A DNA stretch of 30,403 nucleotides from positions 1 to 30,403 of the forward strand of contig CAJTTS010000037.1 of NCBI GenBank assembly GCA_910579155.1, written 5' to 3'. The notes below the pieces were generated by a model that saw nothing but the letters and a program-made list of their open reading frames with translations, did not search any database and was not told the DNA's origin. The translations under genes were made by a program, and so were the position numbers. The DNA comes from an uncultured Oscillospiraceae bacterium. Lineage in GTDB: Bacteria; Bacillota_A; Clostridia; Oscillospirales; Oscillospiraceae. The stretch's first letter is position 1, and each line of letters starts with the position of its first letter. This document shows positions 1-5,889 of the stretch, in pieces.

Positions 1-43
1 AACCCAGTGATTGCAACGGTTTGAGGTCGGTGTGCAAAAACGA

Positions 44-160
44 CTCCTCAGTACCTATGTCGGTGAGAAGCCCTTTCAACTCCGGGTAGGGCATGGCGTA
101 CCGCTGAGAGAGGTAGCGCAGGGAAGCGCCAAGCTCACCGTCCGGTCCTCCGTACTGCAA
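44..160 (-). pseudogene. cotJC: cotJC fragment (spore-coat manganese-catalase family), split by prophage
   Basis: Read on the minus strand, 39 codons give a core typical of CotJC, with the blocks QYGGPDGELGASLRYLSQRY, MPYPELKGLLTDIGTEE. CotJC is a manganese-catalase-like protein of the spore coat, made in the mother cell. The N-terminal part that should precede QYGG is missing; the frame runs instead straight back to the integrase stop codon. After GTEE the usual continuation (L/F-A-H-L-E-M) is replaced by unrelated residues (SFLHTDL and on), so the fragment ends at both sides. It is the C-terminal side of the gene relative to the phage junction, so the N-terminal half is expected beyond the far end of the prophage. 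Family identity is clear from the motif; the reason for the second break is unknown. Confidence 0.75.
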
Positions 161-181
161 TAGACTATTATCCAAGCGCTA
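152..181. other. Candidate left prophage/chromosome junction (attL)
   Basis: CotJC similarity starts at the Gln/Tyr codons (152-157), and the integrase stop codon is at 179-181. The crossover must lie in or next to this short interval. A large serine recombinase gene pointing at its own attachment site is the usual arrangement. The exact core dinucleotide cannot be fixed without the right end of the prophage or an uninserted cotJC gene. Confidence 0.5.
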
Positions 182-1642
182 AAAAATCATGCGGTAAGTG
201 ACAGCGAGTGTAGAGGCGTCTTTGTCAAACACGCAAGTTTCCAAAATAGACCGGGCGGCCAGATTTTTCTCCTCTGCCGTGGTCTCGGAGGAACAAAGTG
301 TTTCGAGGGCTACGGCGATAGATGCGCGGAGGGCTGGCACCACTGAGTCCTGAGCCAGTTTTGCCCGTTGTACATCCAATTCTTGCTGCGCGTTGGCAAT
401 GTTGGCTTCCAGTGCTTTTTTCGCGGTGGCAAAATCGGATAGGCTCAATACTCCGGCAAGATACGCCTCCTGTAGGCGTTCTTTTTTTGTATGCAGTTGT
501 TTGAGCGTGGATTCCAATTTTGCCAGATTGCTGCCGCCGGAAGCCGTAGTATAGGTCACATCATAGGCAACGGAGGTCGAGCCAAAGGCGTCCTCGGCCA
601 GTTTTGCTATGACGCTTTCAGCCAGTAAATCCGCTTTGATATGCTGCGAGTGATTGCATTTTGCCCGGACCCAGTTGTTGCATTTGAAATAGTGGGGCTT
701 GGAGAAGATCAGGGTGCCGCCACAGGCGGAACAGCGGACCAGCCCAGACAGCCAGTGCTTCAGCTCATAAGTGGGACGTGCCTTGTAACCGAACTGAGCT
801 TTCATGCGGTCCATTCGGTCCTGTGCCGCTGTCCATGTTTCCAGGGAGATGAGCGGCTCGTGCTCTCCATCGGCGACGATAATATTTTCGTCGGAGAAGT
901 CCCGACGGCTGCGGCCTGTTGGGTTCCACCGCAGTTTGCCAATGTAGACCGGGTTGCGGATGATGTATTCAATGGTTCGATTCTCGAAGGAATTTCCTCG
1001 GTGGGTGCGCACGCCCAGATCGTTCAGCTCCTTGGCGATATTCCAAAGTCCTGCTCCGGCTACAAAGCTGTCAAAAATGCGGCGGACATGGGCGGCTTCC
1101 TCTGGCAAGGGAATCAGCTTTCCACCCTCTGCGCAGTAGCCAAAAGAAGGGGAAGATTGCAGCTTTCCCCGGTGGGCATTTACTGTCATGGAGCGCTTGA
1201 CCTCCTGGCTGAGACGAATGGAGTAAAACTCGTCCATCCACTCTATGATGCGCTCAATCAAGCTGCCGAAAGGCCCCGCGATCAGGGGTTCAGTGACGCT
1301 GACCACTTCAACGTTGCATTTGGAACGGAGGATTGATTTGTAAAAAATGCTCTCTTCCTGATTGCGGGCGAAGCGGCTGAACTTCCAAAGCAGGATAACC
1401 GAGAAGGGGCAGTTCTCCTTCTTGGCCTGGGCAATCATCCGCATGAACTCCGGACGGCGGTCTGCTTTTTTGCCGGAGACGCCCGCGTCGATATAGATAT
1501 GATTGTTGAGCAGCAGCAGACCCTCGCGCTGGGCGTACTTGCGTATTTCCTCGAGCTGGGAGTCGGGTGATAGCTCCGCCTGATCCTCAGTGGAGACACG
1601 GACGTAGGCCGCAGCATAGCGGGGTAGGGAAGGGGTAGGCAT
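179..1642 (-). CDS. Large serine recombinase (phage integrase)
   Basis: A 487-residue site-specific recombinase that would catalyse integration and, with a directionality factor, excision of the prophage through a Ser-DNA intermediate. Residues 8-150 are a resolvase domain with the catalytic serine in YVRVSTEDQ (Ser17) and the arginine-rich WKFSRFARN segment. Residues 150-270 are a recombinase domain. A zinc ribbon follows (Cys304, Cys307, Cys321, Cys329), then a long charged coiled coil (about 370-440). The ATG at 1642 is chosen because AAGGAGG lies 7-8 bases upstream; an ATG nine codons further up overlaps that site. The gene ends beside the cotJC fragment, which fits a role at that attachment site. 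No obvious excisionase was recognised in the window. Confidence 0.95.
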   Translation of the reverse strand: MPTPSLPRYAAAYVRVSTEDQAELSPDSQLEEIRKYAQREGLLLLNNHIYIDAGVSGKKADRRPEFMRMIAQAKKENCPFSVILLWKFSRFARNQEESIFYKSILRSKCNVEVVSVTEPLIAGPFGSLIERIIEWMDEFYSIRLSQEVKRSMTVNAHRGKLQSSPSFGYCAEGGKLIPLPEEAAHVRRIFDSFVAGAGLWNIAKELNDLGVRTHRGNSFENRTIEYIIRNPVYIGKLRWNPTGRSRRDFSDENIIVADGEHEPLISLETWTAAQDRMDRMKAQFGYKARPTYELKHWLSGLVRCSACGGTLIFSKPHYFKCNNWVRAKCNHSQHIKADLLAESVIAKLAEDAFGSTSVAYDVTYTTASGGSNLAKLESTLKQLHTKKERLQEAYLAGVLSLSDFATAKKALEANIANAQQELDVQRAKLAQDSVVPALRASIAVALETLCSSETTAEEKNLAARSILETCVFDKDASTLAVTYRMIF

Positions 1643-1708
1643 GAGCCCGCCTCCTTTCTTAACTGACATCAGTATATAAGGACGAATGTTCGATAATGCG
1701 TGCTTTTT

Positions 1709-1736
1709 TACCTCCCCCAGTATTTCGGGGGAGGTA
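1709..1736. repeat. Perfect 10-bp inverted repeat (hairpin) upstream of the integrase
   Basis: TACCTCCCCC and GGGGGAGGTA pair perfectly around an 8-base loop. On the minus strand, which carries the flanking genes, the hairpin is followed by A residues, not a U run, so it is not a classic terminator for that strand. On the plus strand it is followed by TTTGCTGTTTT, a weak U tract. It could insulate the integrase or act as a weak plus-strand terminator. Confidence 0.5.
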
Positions 1737-1783
1737 TTTGCTGTTTTGCCAAGTGGGCAAGTATTTATCGATTTGCAACCATA

Positions 1784-1939
1784 TCAGAACGCATTCCGGC
1801 TTTTCCTGTACAGCGCCCGCAGTTCCTTCTGAGTGTAGCCAGTGCCGTAGTACATATTGATGATCCGCATCATCATCGGTATAAGCGGACTCGTTATTTG
1901 CTGTCTGTCTGTTGGCGTCCAGCTCTCGGGATCGAACAT
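1784..1939 (-). CDS. Small hypothetical protein (51 aa)
   Basis: An ORF beginning MFDPESWTPTDRQQ and ending in a basic, helical stretch (YTQKELRALYRKSRNAF). It lies in the otherwise empty stretch between the integrase and the secreted stalk protein, on the same strand as both. The ribosome site is poor (GAGGGCGGG directly before ATG), and the frame stays open further upstream to about 1978 with a basic run including RKRPCRIGEGG. It could therefore be the remains of a longer gene. The C-terminal part has the composition of a small DNA-binding helix, but no family was recognised. Coding status is uncertain. Confidence 0.35.
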   Translation of the reverse strand: MFDPESWTPTDRQQITSPLIPMMMRIINMYYGTGYTQKELRALYRKSRNAF

Positions 1940-1988
1940 CCCGCCCTCGCCGATGCGGCAGGGGCGCTTTCTGTTTTTTGGCAGCTAC

Positions 1989-2459
1989 TTAATGAACGCA
2001 TTTATCGCAGGGAGTGAGCCCTAATTTCAAAGCCTCTCCTAGCGTAGAGGGAATGTAAGTTCCTCCGTTGCAGGAGCTGTCGTAATGATAACGCTTTCCG
2101 GTCGGAGTAATATAGATCGTGCGGCCCAGCTCGGGATCTGTCTGATCTTGAGGGGGGTTCTGGGTGGGAGTGGTCAAAATGACGGTCTGCGTAGCGCCGT
2201 CCCAGTCTACATCCAAGCCGAAAGCATTGGAAATGGCGCGGATCGGCAAATAAGTGGTGCCGCCAATGATAAAAGGCTCAACAGGGCTTCCGTTGGCATC
2301 CACCAACTTGACCGGCTCACCGTCCAGAGTGACCGTGATGTTGTTGTAATGGAGTTCGGCGGTCTGGCTGCCGACGGTGGCGGCGGCGGTGCCGATGGAG
2401 CCGATCAGGAGCAGCGTGACAAGCATTCCGCAGATAAAGCCCTTCCACTGATTTTTCAT
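1989..2459 (-). CDS. Secreted stalk-domain protein (copper amine oxidase N-terminal-like)
   Basis: A 156-residue protein with an N-terminal signal peptide (basic MKNQWKG, hydrophobic GMLVTLLLIGSIGTAAA, likely cleavage after AAA near residue 24). Then comes a 'stalk' domain of the copper amine oxidase N-domain type, recognisable from ITVTLDGEPVKLVD and TYLPIRAISNAFGLDVDWD. The C-terminus has YHYDSSCNGGTYIPSTL and TPCDKC, a small Cys-containing module. Catalytic amine oxidase parts are absent. The start at 2459 is supported by AGGAG upstream, and its ATG overlaps the stop of the DUF4236 gene (ATGA), so the two are co-transcribed behind the repressor. Expressed from the lysogen, it is plausible cargo that alters the host surface; the actual role is unknown. 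Confidence 0.85.
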   Translation of the reverse strand: MKNQWKGFICGMLVTLLLIGSIGTAAATVGSQTAELHYNNITVTLDGEPVKLVDANGSPVEPFIIGGTTYLPIRAISNAFGLDVDWDGATQTVILTTPTQNPPQDQTDPELGRTIYITPTGKRYHYDSSCNGGTYIPSTLGEALKLGLTPCDKCVH

Positions 2460-2656
2460 TTTGTCTTTCTCCTTTTTGTCTCTGTGACGTAAGAAATCCC
2501 GGTTCCGGGGATCGAAAGCGTTGTGCGCGTGGTGCCTTTTGCCGTTTTTGTGACCCTGGCGCCTTTCACACCCCAACTGTAACTAACTCCGGATTTGCTG
2601 AAGTTCATGCGGAACCCGCCTGGAAGCTTCACGCTCTTCCGGAAACGGAAGCCCAC
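2456..2656 (-). CDS. DUF4236 family protein (66 aa)
   Basis: A small basic protein with the DUF4236 pattern: FRFRKSVKLPGGFRMNFSKSG followed by GVSYSWGVKGARVT and a Gly/Thr-rich end with SIPGTGISY. The family is widespread in bacteria and mobile elements and has no established function. The start is GTG at 2656, with GAGGAG about ten bases upstream. The gene lies 47 bp behind the repressor and overlaps the next gene by four bases, forming a repressor-DUF4236-stalk protein operon that should be on in the lysogen. Confidence 0.85.
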   Translation of the reverse strand: MGFRFRKSVKLPGGFRMNFSKSGVSYSWGVKGARVTKTAKGTTRTTLSIPGTGISYVTETKRRKTK

Positions 2657-2683
2657 CGCTAATCACTCCTCTCAACTATTTTT

Positions 2684-2699
2684 ACCGCCCTCCGGCGGT
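2684..2699. repeat. Short hairpin after the repressor gene
   Basis: ACCGCC and GGCGGT with a four-base loop lie between the repressor stop and the DUF4236 start. On the coding (minus) strand the stem is followed by AAAAAT, so it lacks the U tract of an intrinsic terminator. It may lower expression of the downstream cargo or stabilise the repressor mRNA end. Confidence 0.4.
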
Positions 2700-2703
2700 T
2701 TGG

Positions 2704-3330
2704 TCACATAATCGCGCTTAGGAACGCGACGGCCAGGCCGACAATTTCAAAATTATCCTCTTCCAGGTCCTTGCCCCGGAGGATGATGGCTTTATATGTC
2801 GGGTTTTCTGCCCGCAGCTCCACGTAGTCCTCATGGACGTAAACGCGCTTTAATGTGTATTCGTCTCCAATGCGTACCACGGCGATTTGCCCCTGCTCCA
2901 CCTCGGGCTGGGTGCGGATAAAAACAGCGTCGCCGTCAAAAATGCGGGCATTTATCATGCTGTCGCCCACACAGCGGAACACAATGTCCGCCTTAATATC
3001 GTCGGGGGCTGAAACAGTCTCATCCAGCAGTTCCCTGTGGAGGGGCTTGCCGCAGGCCGTAGCCCCCAGCACCGGCCACTCGCGCATCTTGGGAAGTGGT
3101 ATCATGTTGGGAGGTGGCGGCTGGCTTTGGGTGCCCCATCCCATCAAATAAGCCGGTGTTGTACGTAAAGCGTCTGCGATAGGTGTAAGCTTGTCTATCC
3201 CCATTTTCTCTATGTCTCCGTTTTCATATCTATAAACGGTAGAAGGTGAAATATTTAATTGATCGGCTACCTGTTCGGCACTCATGCCAATTTGCTTCCT
3301 CCTGGCTTTCATCCTCTCGCCTACAGTCAC
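2704..3330 (-). CDS. CI/LexA-like phage repressor (HTH + S24 peptidase)
   Basis: A 208-residue prophage repressor. Residues 5-60 are an HTH domain (MSAEQVADQLNISPSTVYRYENG). A Pro-rich linker follows (about 70-80), then an S24 self-cleaving peptidase: cleavage motif ATACGKP with the scissile Cys93-Gly94 bond, catalytic Ser124 in VGDSMINARI, and Lys161 in EYTLKRV. Such repressors bind operators as dimers and cleave themselves on RecA filaments after DNA damage, so induction is probably SOS-dependent. The start is GTG at 3330, eight bases after AGGAGG; a GTG at 3339 overlaps the ribosome site and is less likely. It is transcribed from a promoter carrying one of the 18-bp operators, so it probably controls itself. 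Confidence 0.95.
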   Translation of the reverse strand: MTVGERMKARRKQIGMSAEQVADQLNISPSTVYRYENGDIEKMGIDKLTPIADALRTTPAYLMGWGTQSQPPPPNMIPLPKMREWPVLGATACGKPLHRELLDETVSAPDDIKADIVFRCVGDSMINARIFDGDAVFIRTQPEVEQGQIAVVRIGDEYTLKRVYVHEDYVELRAENPTYKAIILRGKDLEEDNFEIVGLAVAFLSAIM

Positions 3331-3361
3331 AATATTCACCTCCTGTGATTTGCGATGATTT

Positions 3362-3390
3362 ATTTTACATTAGGTCTTGCGAATATGCAA
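3362..3390 (-). promoter_or_regulatory. Repressor promoter (PRM-like)
   Basis: On the minus strand TTGCAT (3385-3390) and TAAAAT (3362-3367) are 17 bases apart, a good sigma-A pattern, about 32 bases before the repressor start codon. The -35 box and part of the spacer overlap an operator at 3375-3392. Confidence 0.7.
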
Positions 3391-3392
3391 TA
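3375..3392. promoter_or_regulatory. Operator copy 1 (degenerate)
   Basis: TCTTGCGAATATGCAATA resembles the 18-bp palindromic consensus ACTTGCGAATNNGCGAGT found in three further copies. It covers the -35 side of the repressor promoter. The weaker match suggests lower affinity, as expected for an autoregulatory site. Confidence 0.6.
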
Positions 3393-3465
3393 GCAGAAAC
3401 TGAAAAATCTCGCTTTTGTGCAATGTGTATGAAAGAAGGAGGATTTGTTTGGTGAATATCCCCTC

Positions 3466-3494
3466 TTGACTACTTGCGAATAAGCGAGTACCAT
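3466..3494 (+). promoter_or_regulatory. Early lytic promoter (PR-like)
   Basis: TTGACT (3466-3471) and TACCAT (3489-3494) are separated by exactly 17 bases, and that spacer is an operator copy. It faces the Cro-like gene, whose start is about 50 bases downstream of the -10 box. The -35 box is strong, the -10 box moderate. Confidence 0.7.
3472..3489. promoter_or_regulatory. Operator copy 2
   Basis: ACTTGCGAATAAGCGAGT, a near-palindrome, fills the spacer of the rightward early promoter. Bound repressor would block RNA polymerase directly. Confidence 0.7.
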
Positions 3495-3503
3495 ATAGAC
3501 ACG

Positions 3504-3521
3504 ACTTGCGAATGAGCGAGA
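3504..3521. promoter_or_regulatory. Operator copy 3
   Basis: ACTTGCGAATGAGCGAGA lies 32 bp (about three helical turns) from copy 2, on the same face of the DNA, next to the likely transcription start. This spacing would allow cooperative repressor binding. Confidence 0.7.
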
Positions 3522-3545
3522 TACAGGGCGAAAGGGGGTAACATC

Positions 3546-3755
3546 ATGCCGATAGCTACTGAACGGGTGAAGCACCGCATCCGTGATTTGGGACTTACCG
3601 TGAAGGAGGTATCATCTGAACTGAAGATCGATGAGAGCACCTATTATCGCAAGATGGCAGACGAAGGAAGCACATTTAGCATTGGGCAGGTTCAGCAGTT
3701 GGCCGAGCTTTTGAGGCTGAGTAAGCAGGAGGCCAGGGAGATTTTTTTGCCGTGA
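3546..3755 (+). CDS. Cro-like HTH regulator (69 aa)
   Basis: A small DNA-binding protein made almost entirely of one HTH fold: TERVKHRIRDLGLTVKEVSSELKIDESTYYRKM, then a second helical part QVQQLAELLRLSKQEAREIF. It is the first gene of the rightward early transcript, opposite the repressor, which is the position of Cro in lambda-like switches. GGGGG precedes the ATG at normal distance. Operator copies lie just before and just after the gene, so it probably binds the same sites as the repressor and shuts the lysogenic promoter. The Cro role is inferred from position and size. Confidence 0.85.
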   Translation: MPIATERVKHRIRDLGLTVKEVSSELKIDESTYYRKMADEGSTFSIGQVQQLAELLRLSKQEAREIFLP

Positions 3756-3756
3756 T

Positions 3757-3774
3757 ACTTGCGAATTCGCGAGT
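3757..3774. promoter_or_regulatory. Operator copy 4 (near-perfect palindrome)
   Basis: ACTTGCGAATTCGCGAGT is the most symmetric copy (one mismatched pair: ACTTGCGAA against ACTCGCGAA on the other strand) and starts one base after the Cro-like stop codon. It lies 56 bases before the next start codon and may regulate that gene or act as an auxiliary site for looping. Confidence 0.7.
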
Positions 3775-3832
3775 AAAATGATTATGCGTGCTAGCATAGT
3801 TGCAGAATTAAGGCGGGAGGAGGTGTAGCACG

Positions 3833-3985
3833 TTGAATAAGCGGGAGCATAAAAGCAAGGAGGAGTTGGAAGCAATAGCTGAGGATGTGTTGAGCGAATT
3901 AAAGCCAAGACGACTGCCTGTTTGGCAGGTTAAGGAAGTCCTGCGCTTTGCGCTTAAGCTTGCGGAATGGACAATAATGGAATAG
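3833..3985 (+). CDS. Small early protein (50 aa), unknown
   Basis: A TTG-started ORF with GGGAGGAGGTG seven to ten bases upstream. It is highly charged: an acidic, helical first half (EHKSKEELEAIAEDVLSELK) and an amphipathic C-terminal helix (WQVKEVLRFALKLAEWTIME). Similar small helical ORFs follow Cro-like genes in Clostridia prophages, but no function is known to me. It sits behind operator copy 4. Its stop codon overlaps the start of an inverted repeat. Confidence 0.65.
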   Translation: MNKREHKSKEELEAIAEDVLSELKPRRLPVWQVKEVLRFALKLAEWTIME

Positions 3986-4008
3986 GCGGCAGCCAAAGCC
4001 ACCGCCTA
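3983..4008. terminator. Inverted repeat between convergent genes
   Basis: TAGGCGG and CCGCCTA form a seven-base stem with a partly paired loop, exactly between a plus-strand stop codon (3985) and a minus-strand stop codon (4015). The position suits a shared bidirectional terminator, but neither side has a good U tract, so it is a weak candidate. Confidence 0.4.
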
Positions 4009-4014
4009 ACTCCA

Positions 4015-4377
4015 TCAACCAAATTCTGACTGATTGCATACAGAGTCCTCGTACAACTCCTTGAGCCGCTCGAAATGGATATCTACCCATTGCCGTGAGT
4101 GGTCCACTTCGTAATCGGACTGGACTTCATGTGTGAATATGTCAAATTGTGCAAAGAGTCCCGAGAGATCAAACTGCATGATTTCTGGAGAAGTCCAATA
4201 GATTGCTTCCGCAGCAGAGTATTTTGCCATACAGGCTGCCGCATAGGAAAGGGCGGAGCATTTATCTTCCTTTCGCCCTGTGTCTGGATCGTCAAAGGAA
4301 CAGTCGTTGGATTTCTCGGCCAGCCATAGTGCATTGCGCATCAGCTTAAGAAAAACATTCCATTTTTCATCGTTCAA
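4015..4377 (-). CDS. Hypothetical protein (120 aa), minus-strand in early region
   Basis: An acidic, mostly helical protein beginning (L)NDEKWNVFLKLMRNALWLAEKS, with a Cys-containing middle (DKCSALSYAAACMAKYSAAEAIYW) and the C-terminal run HFERLKELYEDSVCNQSEFG. The start is taken as TTG at 4377, eight bases behind AAGGAGG; longer versions run through the ribosome site. It is the only gene on this strand within the early block and is flanked by plus-strand genes, so it needs its own promoter and may be expressed in the lysogen. No family was recognised. Candidates are a superinfection-exclusion or regulatory protein, but nothing in the sequence decides this. Confidence 0.7.
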   Translation of the reverse strand: MNDEKWNVFLKLMRNALWLAEKSNDCSFDDPDTGRKEDKCSALSYAAACMAKYSAAEAIYWTSPEIMQFDLSGLFAQFDIFTHEVQSDYEVDHSRQWVDIHFERLKELYEDSVCNQSEFG

Positions 4378-4459
4378 TGTATTCACCTCCTTCCTCGCCA
4401 AAATTTTACCACATCGGCGGGGAAGAGGCAACAATGAAACACAAGAGGAGGTGGGAAGG

Positions 4460-4627
4460 TTGAGATTAGCCTATGGGTCGTCGGAATATGATGAAGATGT
4501 CCAGGCGCTAGCAAAAGAGCTGGTAGATATCATCATCAAGGCGAATATGTCCTATAAAAAATCAATGGAGGCGCTGGATTGCGCCCAGTGCCTCATCGAG
4601 ACCGAAACTAAACCTGTCATTTGCTAA
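4460..4627 (+). CDS. Small hypothetical early protein (55 aa)
   Basis: A TTG start with GAGGAGG nine bases upstream. The product begins MRLAYGSSEYDEDVQALAKE, continues as an acidic helix (LVDIIIKANMSYKKSMEALD) and ends with two cysteines. A plausible small regulator or adaptor of the early operon; no family recognised. It lies on the early transcript before the gene at 4686 with a 58-bp gap. Confidence 0.6.
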   Translation: MRLAYGSSEYDEDVQALAKELVDIIIKANMSYKKSMEALDCAQCLIETETKPVIC

Positions 4628-4685
4628 GTTCTTCTTTCAGTCTGTTCAACCCAGCGCAGGAATATGCTGTAGAGGAGGTGGTCAA

Positions 4686-4904
4686 ATGCCACGGAAGCAA
4701 CAGAAAATCAAAGTAATCAGCTACGTCCATGTGGGGGATCAACTGGTGAACACAGAGGACCTGGACCCGGAGCGGAAGCGGCAGTTGGCCACCTGGATCA
4801 AGTGTACCTATCTCAACACCCTCTATGAGGGAAAGGCCAGATTCTATCCTGTGGAGGATGGTGACAAGGATAAATGCTTGCCAGAGACGCAAGGAACGGC
4901 GTAG
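4686..4904 (+). CDS. Conserved small prophage protein (72 aa)
   Basis: Basic N-terminus MPRKQQKIKV followed by SYVHVGDQLVNTEDLDPERK and the segment ATWIKCTYLNTLYEGKARFYP. GAGGAGG stands eight bases before the ATG. Proteins with this layout recur ahead of replication genes in Clostridia prophages and integrative elements; their function is not known. No catalytic motif is visible. Confidence 0.75.
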   Translation: MPRKQQKIKVISYVHVGDQLVNTEDLDPERKRQLATWIKCTYLNTLYEGKARFYPVEDGDKDKCLPETQGTA

Positions 4905-4923
4905 TGTGCCGGAGTATAAAAAA

Positions 4924-4955
4924 GCCCCCGGCGGGTTACAGGCCCCGCCGAGGGC
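4924..4955. repeat. GC-rich hairpin before the replication genes
   Basis: GCCCCCGGCGGG and CCCGCCGAGGGC form a 12-bp stem with one mismatch and an 8-base loop. It lies in the 127-bp gap between the small protein and the replication initiator. It is preceded by AAAAAA and not followed by a U run, so it looks more like a leader or attenuator structure than a plain terminator. Downstream, TATTAT near 4990 could be a -10 box for a promoter serving the initiator, but no good -35 box was found. Confidence 0.5.
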
Positions 4956-5031
4956 AGGTAGGCCAAGAGGCTTACCGTGAGAACGTAAATATTATACCAC
5001 GGCGATACGCAATTTTCAAGGGGGTGATTTG

Positions 5032-5865
5032 GTGACGCCTTTGACTCATATACAGGGGGAGGGACATGTGGCGGTGGCCTACGGCATGGAAGAGGCCGTA
5101 TTCCTGGACGCTATCATGTTCTGGTACCGCGCCAATCGCGGCGATAATCGGAACTTTTACGACGGGCGCTGGTGGACGTACAACAGCGTCAAAGCCTATG
5201 AGTCAATCTTCCCGTGGTGGAACGCTGGACAAATCCGGCGCATCATTGCCCGGTGCCGGGAGAAAGGGGCGCTGCTGGCCGGGGATTATAACGAGGACCG
5301 CAGGGATCGGACAGCTTGGTACAGCCCCAGTGACAAACTGCTCTCCATGTATGGCGAAAGTGAAAATTGCATTTGCCGAAAACAGCAAATGCAATTAACG
5401 GAATCGGCAGAGACATCTGACGAAAACGGCAAATGTAATATGAGGAAACCATGTAGTGACCATGTAGAAACAGACATGACCCCCTATAGTCCCCCAGTGG
5501 GGGACGCGCCCGCCGATGATCCCAAACCGGAGGACAAGCCTAAGCCCAAGATGAGGCGGACTCGCAAAAAGGCGTCTGTACCTGCCCATGCTCCGGAACG
5601 ATTCGAGCAGTTCTGGCAGGCATACCCGGGGGGCGGGTCGCGGTTGAAGGCGGTGGCCGCCTGGGACGCGCTGGGCCCGGACGACGCGCTGATCGACGAG
5701 ATGGCCCGGGCGCTCAAACGGCAGATGGCTACCCGGCTGTGGCGGGAGGGGCTTGGCATTCCCCATGCCTGCCGGTGGCTGAGCAACCGGCGCTGGACGG
5801 ACAAGCTCCCGGAGACGCCCAGGCCACCGCAAGCCAGCTCCACCGGCTGGGCGGAGGATCCGTAG
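5032..5865 (+). CDS. Phage replication initiator / replisome organiser
   Basis: A 277-residue protein with an N-terminal winged-helix part (about 1-115: AVAYGMEEAVFLDAIMFWYR, then WWTYNSVKAYESIFPWW and QIRRIIARCREKGALL), typical of phage replisome-organiser proteins. A low-complexity, Pro/Lys-rich linker (about 135-190) follows, then a C-terminal domain with FEQFWQAYPGGGSRLKAV and GIPHACRWLSNRRWTD, found in many phage replication proteins. It should bind the origin and load the helicase encoded next. GTG at 5032 is preferred, seven bases after AGGGGG; a TTG one codon upstream is possible. Inverted and direct repeats inside the gene are a candidate origin, as in lambda O. Confidence 0.85.
   Translation: MTPLTHIQGEGHVAVAYGMEEAVFLDAIMFWYRANRGDNRNFYDGRWWTYNSVKAYESIFPWWNAGQIRRIIARCREKGALLAGDYNEDRRDRTAWYSPSDKLLSMYGESENCICRKQQMQLTESAETSDENGKCNMRKPCSDHVETDMTPYSPPVGDAPADDPKPEDKPKPKMRRTRKKASVPAHAPERFEQFWQAYPGGGSRLKAVAAWDALGPDDALIDEMARALKRQMATRLWREGLGIPHACRWLSNRRWTDKLPETPRPPQASSTGWAEDP
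5366..5439. repeat. Inverted/direct repeat cluster, candidate replication origin
   Basis: ATTGCATTTGC (5366-5376) and GCAAATGCAAT (5385-5395) form a perfect 11-bp inverted repeat. The element CGAAAACAGCAAATGCAAT (5377-5395) recurs with two changes at 5421-5439, 44 bp downstream. The cluster is AT-rich within a GC-rich gene and lies in the linker-coding part of the initiator, where phage origins are often found. Confidence 0.5.
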
Positions 5866-5889
5866 GGGGACCGCAAAGGAGGATCAGGC

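Noticed and set aside
641..1336. 231-codon plus-strand frame inside the integrase
   Set aside because: Antisense of a well-conserved serine recombinase.
1683..1696. CGAATGTTCG as a LexA (SOS) box upstream of the integrase
   Set aside because: Only the half-sites partly match CGAAC-N4-GTTCG and the spacing is wrong; not enough to call an SOS box.
3436..3469. Five-codon ORF (GTG at 3452, TGA at 3467-3469) behind a strong AAGGAGG
   Set aside because: It lies upstream of the likely start of the rightward transcript and overlaps its -35 box, so it would rarely be transcribed; probably chance or a relic.
4990..4996. TATTAT as -10 box of a promoter for the replication operon
   Set aside because: No acceptable -35 hexamer at 16-18 bases; noted only in the hairpin entry.
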